Origin: Ramlibacter tataouinensis
GTDB lineage: Bacteria > Pseudomonadota > Gammaproteobacteria > Burkholderiales > Burkholderiaceae_C
Reading direction: 5' to 3'
NCBI GenBank assembly: GCA_002427815.1
Contig: DIZF01000054.1
Span: 62,697 to 103,301, forward strand
Length of the DNA: 40,605 nucleotides
The notes under the pieces: generated by a model
What the model was told of the DNA's origin: nothing
The model's database searches: none
Seen by the model: the letters and a program-made list of their open reading frames with translations, nothing else
In this document: positions 33,606 to 40,605 of the stretch, piece by piece
Layout: each line of letters starts with the position of its first letter
Position numbering within the stretch: position 1 is the first letter of the stretch
Made by a program: the position numbers and the translations under genes

Positions 33606-34223
33606 ATGATGCTTGCTTCTCGCTTCCGTGTAATGTGCTCCGATGCAGGCCTCTCAATCGAGGCCGTGGCGCAAGCTTTGCAGGTCACTACACGGACGGT
33701 GCGGTACTGGTTTTCCGCTAAATCTGCGGTGCCGTACTCAGCCTATCGGCTGGTGCGTATCCTCGGCCGTTTCGAGTTGCCGGACCCAGCCTGGAAGGGT
33801 TGGATTTTTCATTCCGGGCGGTTGTGGTCCCCTGAGGGGCATGGCTTCGTGCCGACCGACAGCAACTGGTGGGGTCGGCTGGTCAGCCAGGCCAGGCTGT
33901 GGCGTGAGGATCACGAACGTGGGCGGCAATTCGACGTGCTCATGGTCCGCACCGGCGCGGCCGGTGTCGACAGGGCCAGAGGCCCTACGGCGCCGGTCGG
34001 GCCGGTGGGTATGATCGCCCGCGACTATGCGGGCCTTGAGGCACGTGCTCGTGCTGAGTTTGCTAGACAGGCCAGCGGTCGCGGGGTAGTATCAGTCCAG
34101 CCCAGTTTGCCGCCTGATCAGCTCGCGGCCTCTCCCCCGGGGTGTAACACGGGGGGAAAGTCCACACATAGCAGCCTCACGGCTACTATTGGCATCCAAA
34201 GCCAACCTGTGGGGGCTTCATGA
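33606..34223 (+). CDS. XafT-like (VC1465-family) Xer recombination activation factor
   Basis: This 205-residue protein starts with an HTH-like region (residues about 5-45, SRFRVMCSDAGLSIEAVAQALQVTTRTVRYWFSAKS) followed by the family block VPYSAYRLVRILGRFELPDPAWKGW and LWSPEGHGFVPTDSNWWGRLVSQARLW. This pattern is that of the VC1465/XafT proteins carried by TLC-phi-like satellite phages, which switch on XerD-first strand exchange at dif without FtsK. The tail after residue 105 is low-complexity. The ATG at 33606 is used; a TTG at 33582 is possible and neither start has a good ribosome-binding site. Confidence 0.75.
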   Translation: MMLASRFRVMCSDAGLSIEAVAQALQVTTRTVRYWFSAKSAVPYSAYRLVRILGRFELPDPAWKGWIFHSGRLWSPEGHGFVPTDSNWWGRLVSQARLWREDHERGRQFDVLMVRTGAAGVDRARGPTAPVGPVGMIARDYAGLEARARAEFARQASGRGVVSVQPSLPPDQLAASPPGCNTGGKSTHSSLTATIGIQSQPVGAS

Positions 34224-34465
34224 GCCAACTTCCGGCCCCCTCGTCCGTCGTCACTTCTTCCGATCGCAACCGGGTTTCTGTGGACCTGAGTGCGACCGTG
34301 GCCAGTCTGCTCGACCACGTTTCAGCGGTTACTGGCACTCCCAAGGCACAGATCCTCAGCCAGGCATTACTCGATGCTCTGCCGGGGCTGCTTGAGCGCT
34401 CTGATGCCTTTCAGAAGCGCCAGGCGCTCCTGCAGTCTCAGGGCAAATCGGGAGGAAAGCGATGA
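34220..34465 (+). CDS. Small ribbon-helix-helix-like protein
   Basis: This 81-residue protein has a short beta-strand-like start followed by two helices (NRVSVDLSATVASLLDHVSAVTGTPKAQILSQALLDALPGLLER), the pattern of Arc/CopG-type DNA-binding proteins. The ends are flexible (SQLPAPSSVVTSS; QSQGKSGGKR). It overlaps the XafT gene by four bases (ATGA) and the next small ORF likewise, so the three are probably translated together. A role as element regulator is inferred. Confidence 0.6.
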   Translation: MSQLPAPSSVVTSSDRNRVSVDLSATVASLLDHVSAVTGTPKAQILSQALLDALPGLLERSDAFQKRQALLQSQGKSGGKR

Positions 34466-34566
34466 AGGGCGTTCGCATGCCAGCCTGGCTGGAGCTGGCC
34501 AACCGCGCCGTTGTGACCTGGTGCCTGGCCGAGTCGCGGCGCCGGCGCGTGGTGCTTGATGCTTGA
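34462..34566 (+). CDS. Short coupled ORF (34 residues) within the Xer element
   Basis: An ATG overlapping the stop of the RHH-like gene (ATGA), with GGAGG upstream, opens a 34-residue frame beginning MKGVRMPAWLELANRAVV and ending in the basic stretch SRRRRVVLDA. It may be a small element protein; nothing is recognisable. Another frame (ATG at 34559, to 34852) overlaps its end but runs through the hairpins and the right recombination site, so I do not support it as a gene. Confidence 0.4.
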   Translation: MKGVRMPAWLELANRAVVTWCLAESRRRRVVLDA

Positions 34567-34609
34567 GCTTGGCTACTGCTGCAGCTGCTACACCTCGGCG
34601 TGTGGGGGG

Positions 34610-34652
34610 ATGGGGGCTGTGGCCCCCATGGCGACCAGGTGTTGGCACCTGG
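34610..34652 (+). repeat. Two tandem hairpins in the non-coding end of the Xer element
   Basis: Hairpin 1 is ATGGGGGC (34610-34617) with GCCCCCAT (34622-34629) and a four-base loop. Hairpin 2 is CCAGGTG (34635-34641) with CACCTGG (34646-34652) and a four-base loop. They lie between the small genes and the right dif-like site, where filamentous phages usually keep their replication origin and packaging hairpins. The remainder of the 307-base gap 34567-34873 holds only the right recombination site. Confidence 0.5.
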
Positions 34653-34757
34653 CGGTTCTGGCCGCGGCTCGTCTGGTGCCCTTCCCGGCCCTGATTCGCG
34701 CCCTGATCAACGGTTTTCTGTGGTCTACGAGTGAAGGAATTTCTCATGAAACTGATG

Positions 34758-34785
34758 ACAGACATTCGTATACATCGTATGAAGT
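34758..34785. other. dif-like Xer recombination site (right end of element)
   Basis: The centre TATACA (34769-34774) is followed by TCGTATGAAGT (34775-34785), matching the left site's XerC arm at nine of eleven bases. The opposite arm, ACAGACATTCG (34758-34768), does not resemble a XerD arm. A degenerate internal arm is common in phage attP sites. Joining the outer arms of both sites would rebuild a host dif: ATTTAACATAA, TATACA, TCGTATGAAGT. Confidence 0.6.
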
Positions 34786-34873
34786 TGAATCAGAGGCGCG
34801 AAACACGCCGATTATCAGATCTGTACTCTCGGAAACCTATCAAATCAGATGAGGAAATATCGCCAACACCCTG

Positions 34874-35533
34874 TCACCATTTGCCTTTTGGCTGGGCTCG
34901 GCGAACAAATTCCGTAATCAGCTCAGCCGAGTCCATGCGGTTGGCCCGGTTGGCAAAATCGATGGCAGTCAGTCCGAGCTGGTTCCTGATGCTCGGATCG
35001 GCCCCGGCCTCCAGCAGCAGTTTCACTGCGGCCGGCGTGCCGTAACGAGCAGCCATCATCAGCGGCGTGCTGCCGTTCGGCGATGAGGCATCGATGTAGG
35101 CGTTCTGGTCCAGCAGCAATTCCATGACCGCCAGATGGCCGCCAGTGGCGGCGTAGTGAAGTGGCGCCCAGCCGGGTTTGTTGACATCGGCGCCACGCTC
35201 GATGAGCTTGCGGGCCACCTCGAGCTGGCCCTTGAGCGACGCGATCATGAGTGGACTCTCGTCCTGAGCGGTTCGGATCTCGACGTTGGTCTTGGGCCAG
35301 GCGATCAACGCGCCTGCTGCCTTCAGCGACCCGTCGCGCAGCGCCAGGTACAGGCCGCCCAGTCCCTTGGGATCGACGGTATTCGGGTCGAAGCCGCGCT
35401 TGAGGAGGTCTGTGACGGCTTGCGCGTCGTCCTGCCGGATGGCGATGAAGAAGTCTTCGTAGGACCCCGCATAGGCCAATGAACTTATTGACATGACAAT
35501 AAGATAAACAAGATTCCTAAAGTAGATTCTCAT
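34874..35533 (-). CDS. Exported ankyrin-repeat protein
   Basis: This 219-residue protein has a signal peptide (MRIYFRNLVYLIVMSISSLAYAG) and about five ankyrin repeats (residues about 35-205). The best copies are GWAPLHYAATGGHLAVMELLLDQNAYIDA and GSTPLMMAARYGTPAAVKLLLEAGADPSIRN. It would act in the periplasm or outside as a protein-binding scaffold; the partner is unknown. The start overlaps the stop of tatD by four bases, so it is the last gene of the mltG-to-tatD operon. Ankyrin genes at this position are common in Burkholderiales. Confidence 0.88.
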   Translation of the reverse strand: MRIYFRNLVYLIVMSISSLAYAGSYEDFFIAIRQDDAQAVTDLLKRGFDPNTVDPKGLGGLYLALRDGSLKAAGALIAWPKTNVEIRTAQDESPLMIASLKGQLEVARKLIERGADVNKPGWAPLHYAATGGHLAVMELLLDQNAYIDASSPNGSTPLMMAARYGTPAAVKLLLEAGADPSIRNQLGLTAIDFANRANRMDSAELITEFVRRAQPKGKW

Positions 35534-36336
35534 GATTTGGCAGCCCGAAACAGACGCTCGAAGTTGGCGCTGGTATGCCTGGCAATGTCTTCCACATCCA
35601 TCTGACGAAGTTGGGCCAGTTGCCGGGCCACATAAGGCACGTAGGAGGGATTGTTGGTCTTGCCCCGGTATGGCACCGGCGCCAGATACGGGCTGTCGGT
35701 TTCGATCAGCAGTCGATCCAGCGGGACAAAGGTCGCGACATCGCGCAGGTCCTGCGCGCTCTTGAAGGTCAGGATTCCCGAAAACGAGATGTAGAAGCCC
35801 AGGTCCAGTGCCGCACGCGCCACGTCGGCGGTTTCGGTAAAGCAGTGGAAGACCCCGCCCGCGGCGTCGGAGGAGCCATCTTCGCCCTCCTCCTGCAGGA
35901 TGCCGACGGTGTCCGCCGAGGCGGCCCGGGTATGTATCACAAGGGGCTTGCCCGCCTGCTGCGCGGCACGGATGTGGGTGCGAAAGCGGTTCCGTTGCCA
36001 CGCCAGATCGGCCACCGAGCGACCGCCCTTGCGTTCGTCCATCTGGTAATAGTCCAGTCCCGTTTCGCCTATCGCCACCACGCGCGGGCGCTCCGATCGC
36101 TCGACCAGATCCTCTATGCTCGGCTCCGTAACGCCTTCATTGTCGGGGTGGACACCGACGGTGGCCCAGAAATTGTCGTAGTCCATCGCCAGCGCGTGCA
36201 CCGCCTCGAATTCTTCCAGCGTGGTGCAGATGCAGAGCGCCCGATCCACCCGGGCCTGAGCCATCGCCTCGCGGATTTCGGCCAGCCGCAAGGCGAGCTC
36301 GGGAAAGGTGAGGTGGCAATGGGAATCGACGAACAT
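35530..36336 (-). CDS. tatD: TatD-family metal-dependent hydrolase (DNase)
   Basis: This 268-residue TIM-barrel hydrolase has the metal-ligand series of the family: DSHCHL at residues 4-9, GETGLDYY near 93, VIHTRA near 135, GVFHCFTE near 167, and IETDSPYLAPVPYRGK near 215. TatD proteins are 3'-5' exonucleases/DNases with magnesium in the cytoplasm. The family terminus TSANFERLF is intact. It lies 48 bases after pilZ and is coupled to the ankyrin gene. Confidence 0.93.
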   Translation of the reverse strand: MFVDSHCHLTFPELALRLAEIREAMAQARVDRALCICTTLEEFEAVHALAMDYDNFWATVGVHPDNEGVTEPSIEDLVERSERPRVVAIGETGLDYYQMDERKGGRSVADLAWQRNRFRTHIRAAQQAGKPLVIHTRAASADTVGILQEEGEDGSSDAAGGVFHCFTETADVARAALDLGFYISFSGILTFKSAQDLRDVATFVPLDRLLIETDSPYLAPVPYRGKTNNPSYVPYVARQLAQLRQMDVEDIARHTSANFERLFRAAKS

Positions 36337-36384
36337 GAGTCAAGGGGACCCGGCCCAAGCTGGGACGCGCCAGGGCGAAGCGTG

Positions 36385-36747
36385 TCAGATGGTTTGGGTT
36401 GGCCGGTCCGAAGCCAGGTGGGTGCCCAGGATCTGTTCGATCTTGATTTTCAGCACCCGCGATTTTTCGTCCGCGGGAAATCGCACGCCCACGCCCTGGG
36501 TCCGGTTGGCGGCCGCGCGCGGCGGCGTGACCCAGGCCACCTTGCCGGCGATCGGGTACCGCTGCGGATCGTCCGGCAGCGACAACAGCACGTAGACGTC
36601 ATCGCCCAACTGATAATCCCGGCTGGTCGGAATGAAGACACCTCCATCGGCGAAGAGCGGGATATAGGCCGTGTACAGGGCGGCCTTTTCCTTGATCGCG
36701 AGCTGGATGACGCTGGGTCGGGGCGTGGCGGGCGAAGGATTGCTCAT
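36385..36747 (-). CDS. pilZ: PilZ-domain protein (type IV pilus PilZ type)
   Basis: This 120-residue protein is a single PilZ domain (PSVIQLAIKEKAALYTAYIPLFADGGVFIPTSRDYQLGDDVYVLLSLPDD...). It has no RxxxR c-di-GMP-binding motif at the N-terminus and carries the FxxGGxFIPT loop of the pilus-assembly PilZ group, which acts through protein partners in type IV pilus biogenesis. The position holB-pilZ-tatD is conserved in gamma- and betaproteobacteria. Eight bases separate it from holB. The frame is open upstream; the ATG at 36747 gives the standard length. Confidence 0.88.
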   Translation of the reverse strand: MSNPSPATPRPSVIQLAIKEKAALYTAYIPLFADGGVFIPTSRDYQLGDDVYVLLSLPDDPQRYPIAGKVAWVTPPRAAANRTQGVGVRFPADEKSRVLKIKIEQILGTHLASDRPTQTI

Positions 36748-36755
36748 TTGGGTGC

Positions 36756-37751
36756 TCAAGGCCTTGAGTTTAGGGCCGAGCGGGCCCTGCTCACAAGGGA
36801 TTCGAGCATCAGCCCGGCGTTGAAGGGGTGCTCGACGGTCCGGGCGGTGCGGACCAGCTCGCGCGACCACTCGGTCAAGGTGGCGAACGAAGCCGCGGGC
36901 GGAAGGTCGGCCATCGCGAAAAACCGAGGCGCCGCGCCGGCCTTGACCGCCAGCAGGTCATGGCACAGCTTCAATAGCGCATCGACGGCCTGGCGCGGTG
37001 TCCAGTCCGCCAGCACGGCACCATCGCCTCGGGCCAGTGCCTTGGGCAGGCCGGACCACGCCCTGTCGTCGAGCCCGCCCTGCGCGAACCCCAGAGCGTC
37101 GTCGGGCCGGCCTCCGGCCGCTCGCAGCAGGGCGTTGACCTCCGCCGGCTTCACCCCTTGCTGCTCCAGCCAGCGGGCTGCTTCGGCAGGACCGGGCCAG
37201 ACCATGGTGTGGCCCAGGCAACGGCTTCGGATAGTGGGCAGCAACTGGTGCGCCGCCTCGCTGGCCAACACGAAGCGCAGGTCCCCTGCCGGCTCCTCCA
37301 GCGTCTTGAGCAGGGCGTTGGCTGCGATGGCGTTCATGCGCTCGGCCGGATAGACCAGCACCACCTTGCCGCGTCCGCGTCCGCTGGTGCGCTGGGCGAA
37401 CTCGACCGCGTCGCGCAGGGCCTCCACGCGGATTTCCTTGCTCGGTTTGCGTTTCTTGTCGTCGATCTCGGACTGGGCTTTTTCGCTCAACGGCCAGCCC
37501 AGTTCCAGCATGATGGTCTCGGGCATCAGCACGCACAGGTCGGTATGCCCGCGCACGTCGACGGCATGGCAACTGGGACAGTGGCCGCAGGCGCCCGCCG
37601 CGGTGGGCTGATCGCAGAGCCAGGCCTGGGCGAGTTCCAGGGCCAGCCGGTACTGGCCGAGCCCCGATGGGCCGTGCAACAGCCATGCGTGGCCTTGCTG
37701 GGCCAGCAATTGCCGGGTTTGTGTGGCGATCCAGGGTGCCGGCGTGATCAT
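36756..37751 (-). CDS. holB: DNA polymerase III subunit delta' (clamp loader)
   Basis: This 331-residue subunit is the stator of the clamp loader. The N-terminal AAA-like domain has a degenerate P-loop (HGPSGLGQYRLA, with Gln in place of the Lys), as expected for the ATP-inactive delta' subunit. Cys46, Cys55, Cys58 and Cys61 (ACGHCPSCHAVD) form the zinc-binding module. The block LKTLEEPAGDLRFVLASEAAHQLLPTIRSRC contains the SRC motif. The frame extends upstream into tmk, but homology starts at the ATG at 37751, which overlaps the tmk stop by four bases. Confidence 0.93.
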   Translation of the reverse strand: MITPAPWIATQTRQLLAQQGHAWLLHGPSGLGQYRLALELAQAWLCDQPTAAGACGHCPSCHAVDVRGHTDLCVLMPETIMLELGWPLSEKAQSEIDDKKRKPSKEIRVEALRDAVEFAQRTSGRGRGKVVLVYPAERMNAIAANALLKTLEEPAGDLRFVLASEAAHQLLPTIRSRCLGHTMVWPGPAEAARWLEQQGVKPAEVNALLRAAGGRPDDALGFAQGGLDDRAWSGLPKALARGDGAVLADWTPRQAVDALLKLCHDLLAVKAGAAPRFFAMADLPPAASFATLTEWSRELVRTARTVEHPFNAGLMLESLVSRARSALNSRP

Positions 37752-38392
37752 CTCAGCCAGCCCCGCGCGCGCAGCGCGTTGTGCACTGCGTCCCAGACCA
37801 TTTCCCGAGGTTGGTCCGCCTGGATCCGGGCAAACCGGGACGGATCGGCCGCGAGCCGCGCTGCGTAGCCGGCCGCAACCCTTTGGAAAAACGGCAGCGG
37901 TTGCGATTCGAACTTGTCGGGCAGGCGCGCGCCCGCCAGCCGTTGGGCGGCGATCTCGGGCGGAAGATCGAACCACAAGGTGAGCTGCGGTTGGCGCAGC
38001 GCACCGGTGGGCAGGCCGGGCACGGACTGCACCCAGCGTTCCAGCGCCGCCAGCACCTCCAGGTCGAAACCACGGCCGTGGCCCTGGTAGGCGAACGTGG
38101 CGTCGGTGAAGCGGTCGCACAGGACCACGTCGCCGCTTGCCAGCGCTGGCTCGATCACCTGCAGCAGGTGGTCGCGTCGTGCAGCGAACATGAGCAATGC
38201 CTCCGTCAGCGCATCCATGGCCTCGTTCAGCGCGAGAGTGCGCAGCTGTTCGGCCAAGGGTGTGCCACCGGGCTCTCGCGTAACGGTTACGGCCCGCCCC
38301 TGGCTGCGGAACATCTCCGCCAGGCGCTCGACATGGCTGGATTTACCCGCGCCGTCGATGCCCTCGAAGCTGATGAACAGGCCCTGTTTCAT
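37748..38392 (-). CDS. tmk: Thymidylate kinase
   Basis: This 214-residue kinase phosphorylates dTMP to dTDP. The P-loop is FEGIDGAGKSS (residues 8-18), REPGGTPLAEQLR binds the nucleotide, and LCDRFTDATFAYQGHGRG is the DRY/DRF motif with catalytic surroundings. The LID segment RLPDKFESQPLPFF lacks the extra basic residues of E. coli-type LIDs but is otherwise complete. The ATG at 38392 gives the normal N-terminus MKQGLFISFEG. mltG ends 79 bases upstream. Confidence 0.95.
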   Translation of the reverse strand: MKQGLFISFEGIDGAGKSSHVERLAEMFRSQGRAVTVTREPGGTPLAEQLRTLALNEAMDALTEALLMFAARRDHLLQVIEPALASGDVVLCDRFTDATFAYQGHGRGFDLEVLAALERWVQSVPGLPTGALRQPQLTLWFDLPPEIAAQRLAGARLPDKFESQPLPFFQRVAAGYAARLAADPSRFARIQADQPREMVWDAVHNALRARGWLR

Positions 38393-38471
38393 GGGTTGCC
38401 GGCGCCGGCCGGCGCTTGGCCGGCAGCGGCACGCCGCGCTGTTTGTGGTGGGGTGGAGATGATCGCTGAAC

Positions 38472-39467
38472 TCATTGGCCGCGTTGGTACTTGTTGACGG
38501 CTCGGTTGTGCTCGTCCAGGCTGCTGCTGAACTGGCTGCTGCCATCGCCCCGGGCGACGAAATACAGTGCCTGGCTCGCGGCCGGCTGCACAGCGGCCAG
38601 CAGCGAGGCCTTGCCCGGCATCGCGATGGGGGTCGGCGGCAGTCCCGGGCGCGTGTAAGTGTTCCAGGGGGTGTCGGCCTGCAGGTCCTTCTTTTTCAGA
38701 TTGCCGGAGAAGGAGGGGCCCAGCCCGTAGATCACGGTCGGGTCGGTCTGCAGCGGCATACCGGCACGCAGCCGGTTGCTGAACACCGCTGCGACCAGCG
38801 CCCGATCGCCGGCCTTGCCGGTTTCCTTTTCGACGATGCTGGCCAGAATCAGCGCCTCGTCCGGTGTCTTCACGGCCGCGGCCGCAGAGCGCTGCGCCCA
38901 GGCGGCCGCCAGCCGTTTGTCCATGGCGCGCATGGCGCGCTTGAGCACGGCGACATCGCTCGAGCCCTTGGAATAGGCATAGGTGTCCGGGAAGAAGCGC
39001 CCTTCCGGGTGCTGGCCGGGCCGGCCCAGCAGGGCCATGGTGGCCTCGTCCGTCAGCGCTTGCGTGTCGGGTTTGAGTACATCTTCCTTCTGCAACGCCG
39101 CACGGAACTGGCGAAAGTTCCATCCTTCCACCAGCGTCACCGCGCGCAGCGCTTCCTCGCCGCGGGCCAGCTTGGCCAGCAGGCGATAGGGCGTGATGCC
39201 GGCTTCCAGCTCGTAACTGCCGGCCTTGATGAGACGACCCTGACCGGACAGGCGAAACCACCAGTAGAGCAGTTCGGGGCGGACGTCGACGCCGGCATCC
39301 ACCACCGCCTGCGCCACCCCGCGCGGCAGGGTGCCGGGCTCGATCGACAGGTCCACGGTGGGGGCGGCCGTCCGCAACGGCTGATAGACCCACCACAGGG
39401 CCCAACCGCCGGCCGCCAGGACGGTCAGGGCCAGCAGCAGGAAAACCGTCAACACGAAACGCCGCAC
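38472..39467 (-). CDS. mltG: Endolytic peptidoglycan transglycosylase MltG
   Basis: This 331-residue inner-membrane protein cuts nascent glycan strands in the periplasm. It has one N-terminal membrane helix (about residues 5-27) followed by a LysM-like region (KAGSYELEAGITPYRLLAKLARGE) and the YceG catalytic domain. The catalytic glutamate is Glu213 in LILASIVEKETG. Further family blocks are GRFFPDTYAYSKG and QTDPTVIYGLG...NTYTRPGLPPTPIAMPG. It heads the mltG-tmk-holB-pilZ-tatD run and is divergent from ygfZ, a conserved pairing. Confidence 0.94.
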   Translation of the reverse strand: MRRFVLTVFLLLALTVLAAGGWALWWVYQPLRTAAPTVDLSIEPGTLPRGVAQAVVDAGVDVRPELLYWWFRLSGQGRLIKAGSYELEAGITPYRLLAKLARGEEALRAVTLVEGWNFRQFRAALQKEDVLKPDTQALTDEATMALLGRPGQHPEGRFFPDTYAYSKGSSDVAVLKRAMRAMDKRLAAAWAQRSAAAAVKTPDEALILASIVEKETGKAGDRALVAAVFSNRLRAGMPLQTDPTVIYGLGPSFSGNLKKKDLQADTPWNTYTRPGLPPTPIAMPGKASLLAAVQPAASQALYFVARGDGSSQFSSSLDEHNRAVNKYQRGQ

Positions 39468-39476
39468 AGCTGCCCA

Positions 39477-39505
39477 TTGGAGTGAATTCGAGCGACGATG
39501 ATAAT
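39477..39505 (+). promoter_or_regulatory. Candidate ygfZ promoter in the mltG-ygfZ gap
   Basis: TTGGAG (39477-39482) and GATAAT (39500-39505) are separated by 17 bases. Transcription would begin near 39512. This makes an ATG at 39498 impossible as a start on that transcript and favours a later ATG. Confidence 0.45.
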
Positions 39506-39599
39506 TCAGACCATGAATGCAGAACCCGCCGCTGTCAGCAGGTCGATGCCCCTGTCCGGGTCAGTGCAACCGGCTTTGGTGTCCAATGTGAAAAACCCC

Positions 39600-40517
39600 A
39601 TGAGCCATGTCCTGAACGGTGTATCGCCCCTGCCCCACCTGGGGATCCTGCGCGCCGAAGGCGAGGAAGCCGCCCGCTTCCTGCAAGGCCAGCTGACCCA
39701 GGATTTCGCCCTGCTGAGCCCGAACGAGGCTCGCCTCGCCGCTTTTTGCACAGCCAAGGGCCGCATGCAGGCCAGCTTTGTCGGCTTCAAGCGTAGCCCT
39801 ACCGACATCCTGCTGGTGATGAGCCGGGACATCCTGGCGCCGACACTCAAGCGACTGTCGATGTTCGTGCTGCGTGCCAAGGCCAGGCTGAGCGATGCCA
39901 CGGCCGAATTCGACCTGTATGGCATCGCGGGACAGCCGGCGAATGAGCTGGTACCGGGCCTGGAGGCGCCCTGGACCCACGCCCAAGTGGGCGATGCCGA
40001 CATGATCAGGCTCTATCCGGCCGATCGCCAGGCGCGCGGCCTTTGGGTGGCACCTGCCGGCCAGGCGGCGCCGGCCGGTCCGGCCCTGAGCCACGAACTG
40101 TGGCTGTGGGGCGAGGTTCGCAGCGGAATCGCCACCATCACGGCCCCGATCGTCGAGGCCTTCGTGCCGCAAATGCTCAACTACGAGTCGGTTGGTGGTG
40201 TCAACTTCAAGAAGGGCTGCTATCCGGGCCAGGAAGTGGTCGCGCGCAGCCAGTTTCGCGGGACGCTCAAGCGCCGGGCTTACCTGGCCCATGCCCACAC
40301 TGCCCTGCAGGCCGGCCAGGAAATCTTCCACGATGCTGATCCCACCCAGCCGTGCGGCCTGGTGGCCCAGGCCGCGGCCGCACCCGCAGGCGGCTGGGAC
40401 GCCGTCGTGTCTATCCAGATCGCGGCGTCCCAGGGAGGGCGTCTGACCTGCGTTAGCCCCGAAGGCGCCGCGCTCACGGTGCAGGCTCCGCCCTATCCCT
40501 TGTTGGCCGACGTCTGA
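39600..40517 (+). CDS. ygfZ: Folate-binding YgfZ-family protein (Fe-S cluster/tRNA modification factor)
   Basis: This 305-residue aminomethyltransferase-fold protein supports folate-dependent maintenance of Fe-S enzymes such as MiaB. The signature KKGCYPGQEVVARSQFRG with Cys207 is complete. The N-terminal block LGILRAEGEEAARFLQGQLTQDF and FCTAKGRMQASF are also typical. The frame is open to an ATG at 39498, but a promoter -10 covers that codon, and family homology begins after the ATG at 39600; starts at 39513 or 39546 remain possible. The 88 bases after the stop show nothing I can name. Confidence 0.9.
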   Translation: MSHVLNGVSPLPHLGILRAEGEEAARFLQGQLTQDFALLSPNEARLAAFCTAKGRMQASFVGFKRSPTDILLVMSRDILAPTLKRLSMFVLRAKARLSDATAEFDLYGIAGQPANELVPGLEAPWTHAQVGDADMIRLYPADRQARGLWVAPAGQAAPAGPALSHELWLWGEVRSGIATITAPIVEAFVPQMLNYESVGGVNFKKGCYPGQEVVARSQFRGTLKRRAYLAHAHTALQAGQEIFHDADPTQPCGLVAQAAAAPAGGWDAVVSIQIAASQGGRLTCVSPEGAALTVQAPPYPLLADV

Positions 40518-40605
40518 TACTATTTTGCATTCAAAGATATAGATGTTATCCATTTGAACCCGGTAGCGGTTTGCATCCGTGGAGGGTCTGATTCGAGCGA
40601 TAGCA

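Larger units (their letters stand above)
33525..34785 (+). mobile_element. Minimal Xer/dif-integrated element (IMEX-like, satellite filamentous phage remnant)
   Basis: Two dif-like sites in direct orientation bound about 1.23 kb that encodes a XafT-type Xer-activation factor, a ribbon-helix-helix-like protein, a 34-residue ORF, and two tandem hairpins. The sites share TATACATCGTAT and AAG. In both, the centre is TATACA; the outer left arm is a perfect XerD arm and the outer right arm is XerC-like, as expected after integration into a host dif. I see no replication, coat or assembly gene, so this would be a satellite or a decayed prophage that relies on a helper. Confidence 0.6.

Noticed and set aside
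34559..34852. A 98-codon frame in the Xer element that crosses the right recombination site
   Set aside because: It runs through two hairpins and the att site, overlaps the previous small gene, and has no recognisable fold beyond a hydrophobic patch.
34731..35045. A 104-codon frame across the right dif-like site into the ankyrin gene
   Set aside because: The second half is antisense to a clear ankyrin coding sequence.

Overview
The window is GC-rich chromosomal DNA from a betaproteobacterium. Gene orders such as yejABEF-arfB, rimP-nusA-infB-rbfA-truB-typA, smpB/ratA-rnfH-guaB-guaA and ygfZ/mltG-tmk-holB-pilZ-tatD, together with protein character, suggest Burkholderiales and most likely a Comamonadaceae relative. 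This placement is from recognition, not from a database search. Almost the whole window is coding.

Layout. Positions 17-6801: fabI, then a complete YejABEF-type peptide ABC transporter and the ribosome-rescue hydrolase ArfB. Positions 6889-15253: one translation/transcription operon (rimP, nusA, infB, rbfA, truB, typA) that starts with a strong promoter followed at once by an intrinsic-terminator hairpin. Positions 15390-19085: an EamA permease, a four-gene ECF sigma operon (secreted repeat protein, small unknown protein, sigma factor, membrane anti-sigma factor), and smpB. Positions 19145-23907: ratA, rnfH, a DUF4124 protein, and guaB/guaA, with a structured leader and short upstream ORF before guaB. 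Positions 23915-29789: an accessory stretch with an AbiE-type toxin-antitoxin pair and its palindromic operator, an unknown 386-aa protein paired with a CcbP-like protein, a truncated HigA-like antitoxin, a small unknown protein, and a MerR-HTH/class III nucleotidyl cyclase fusion. Positions 29790-32919: paiB, a small membrane protein, a TadA-haloalkane dehalogenase reading frame and ldcA. Positions 33525-34785: a 1.2-kb element bounded by two dif-like sites and encoding a XafT (VC1465-family) Xer-activation factor. Positions 34874-40517: a reverse-strand run (ankyrin protein, tatD, pilZ, holB, tmk, mltG) and the divergent ygfZ.

The most interesting structures are the following. (1) A minimal Xer/dif-integrated element sits at what looks like a real dif site, where leftward and rightward gene runs converge. 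(2) A family of three small paralogues beginning MRW(F/L)(R/K) occurs next to an ECF sigma factor, next to the cyclase, and beside the dif element. (3) The MerR-type HTH-cyclase fusion has two identical-class palindromes (GACAGT-N9-ACTGTC), each lying in the 18-bp spacer of one of two divergent promoters, which is the MerR mode of operator placement. (4) A TadA frame runs without a stop codon into a haloalkane dehalogenase that has its own Shine-Dalgarno and ATG. All functional statements rest on reading motifs by eye; no alignment or search was run.
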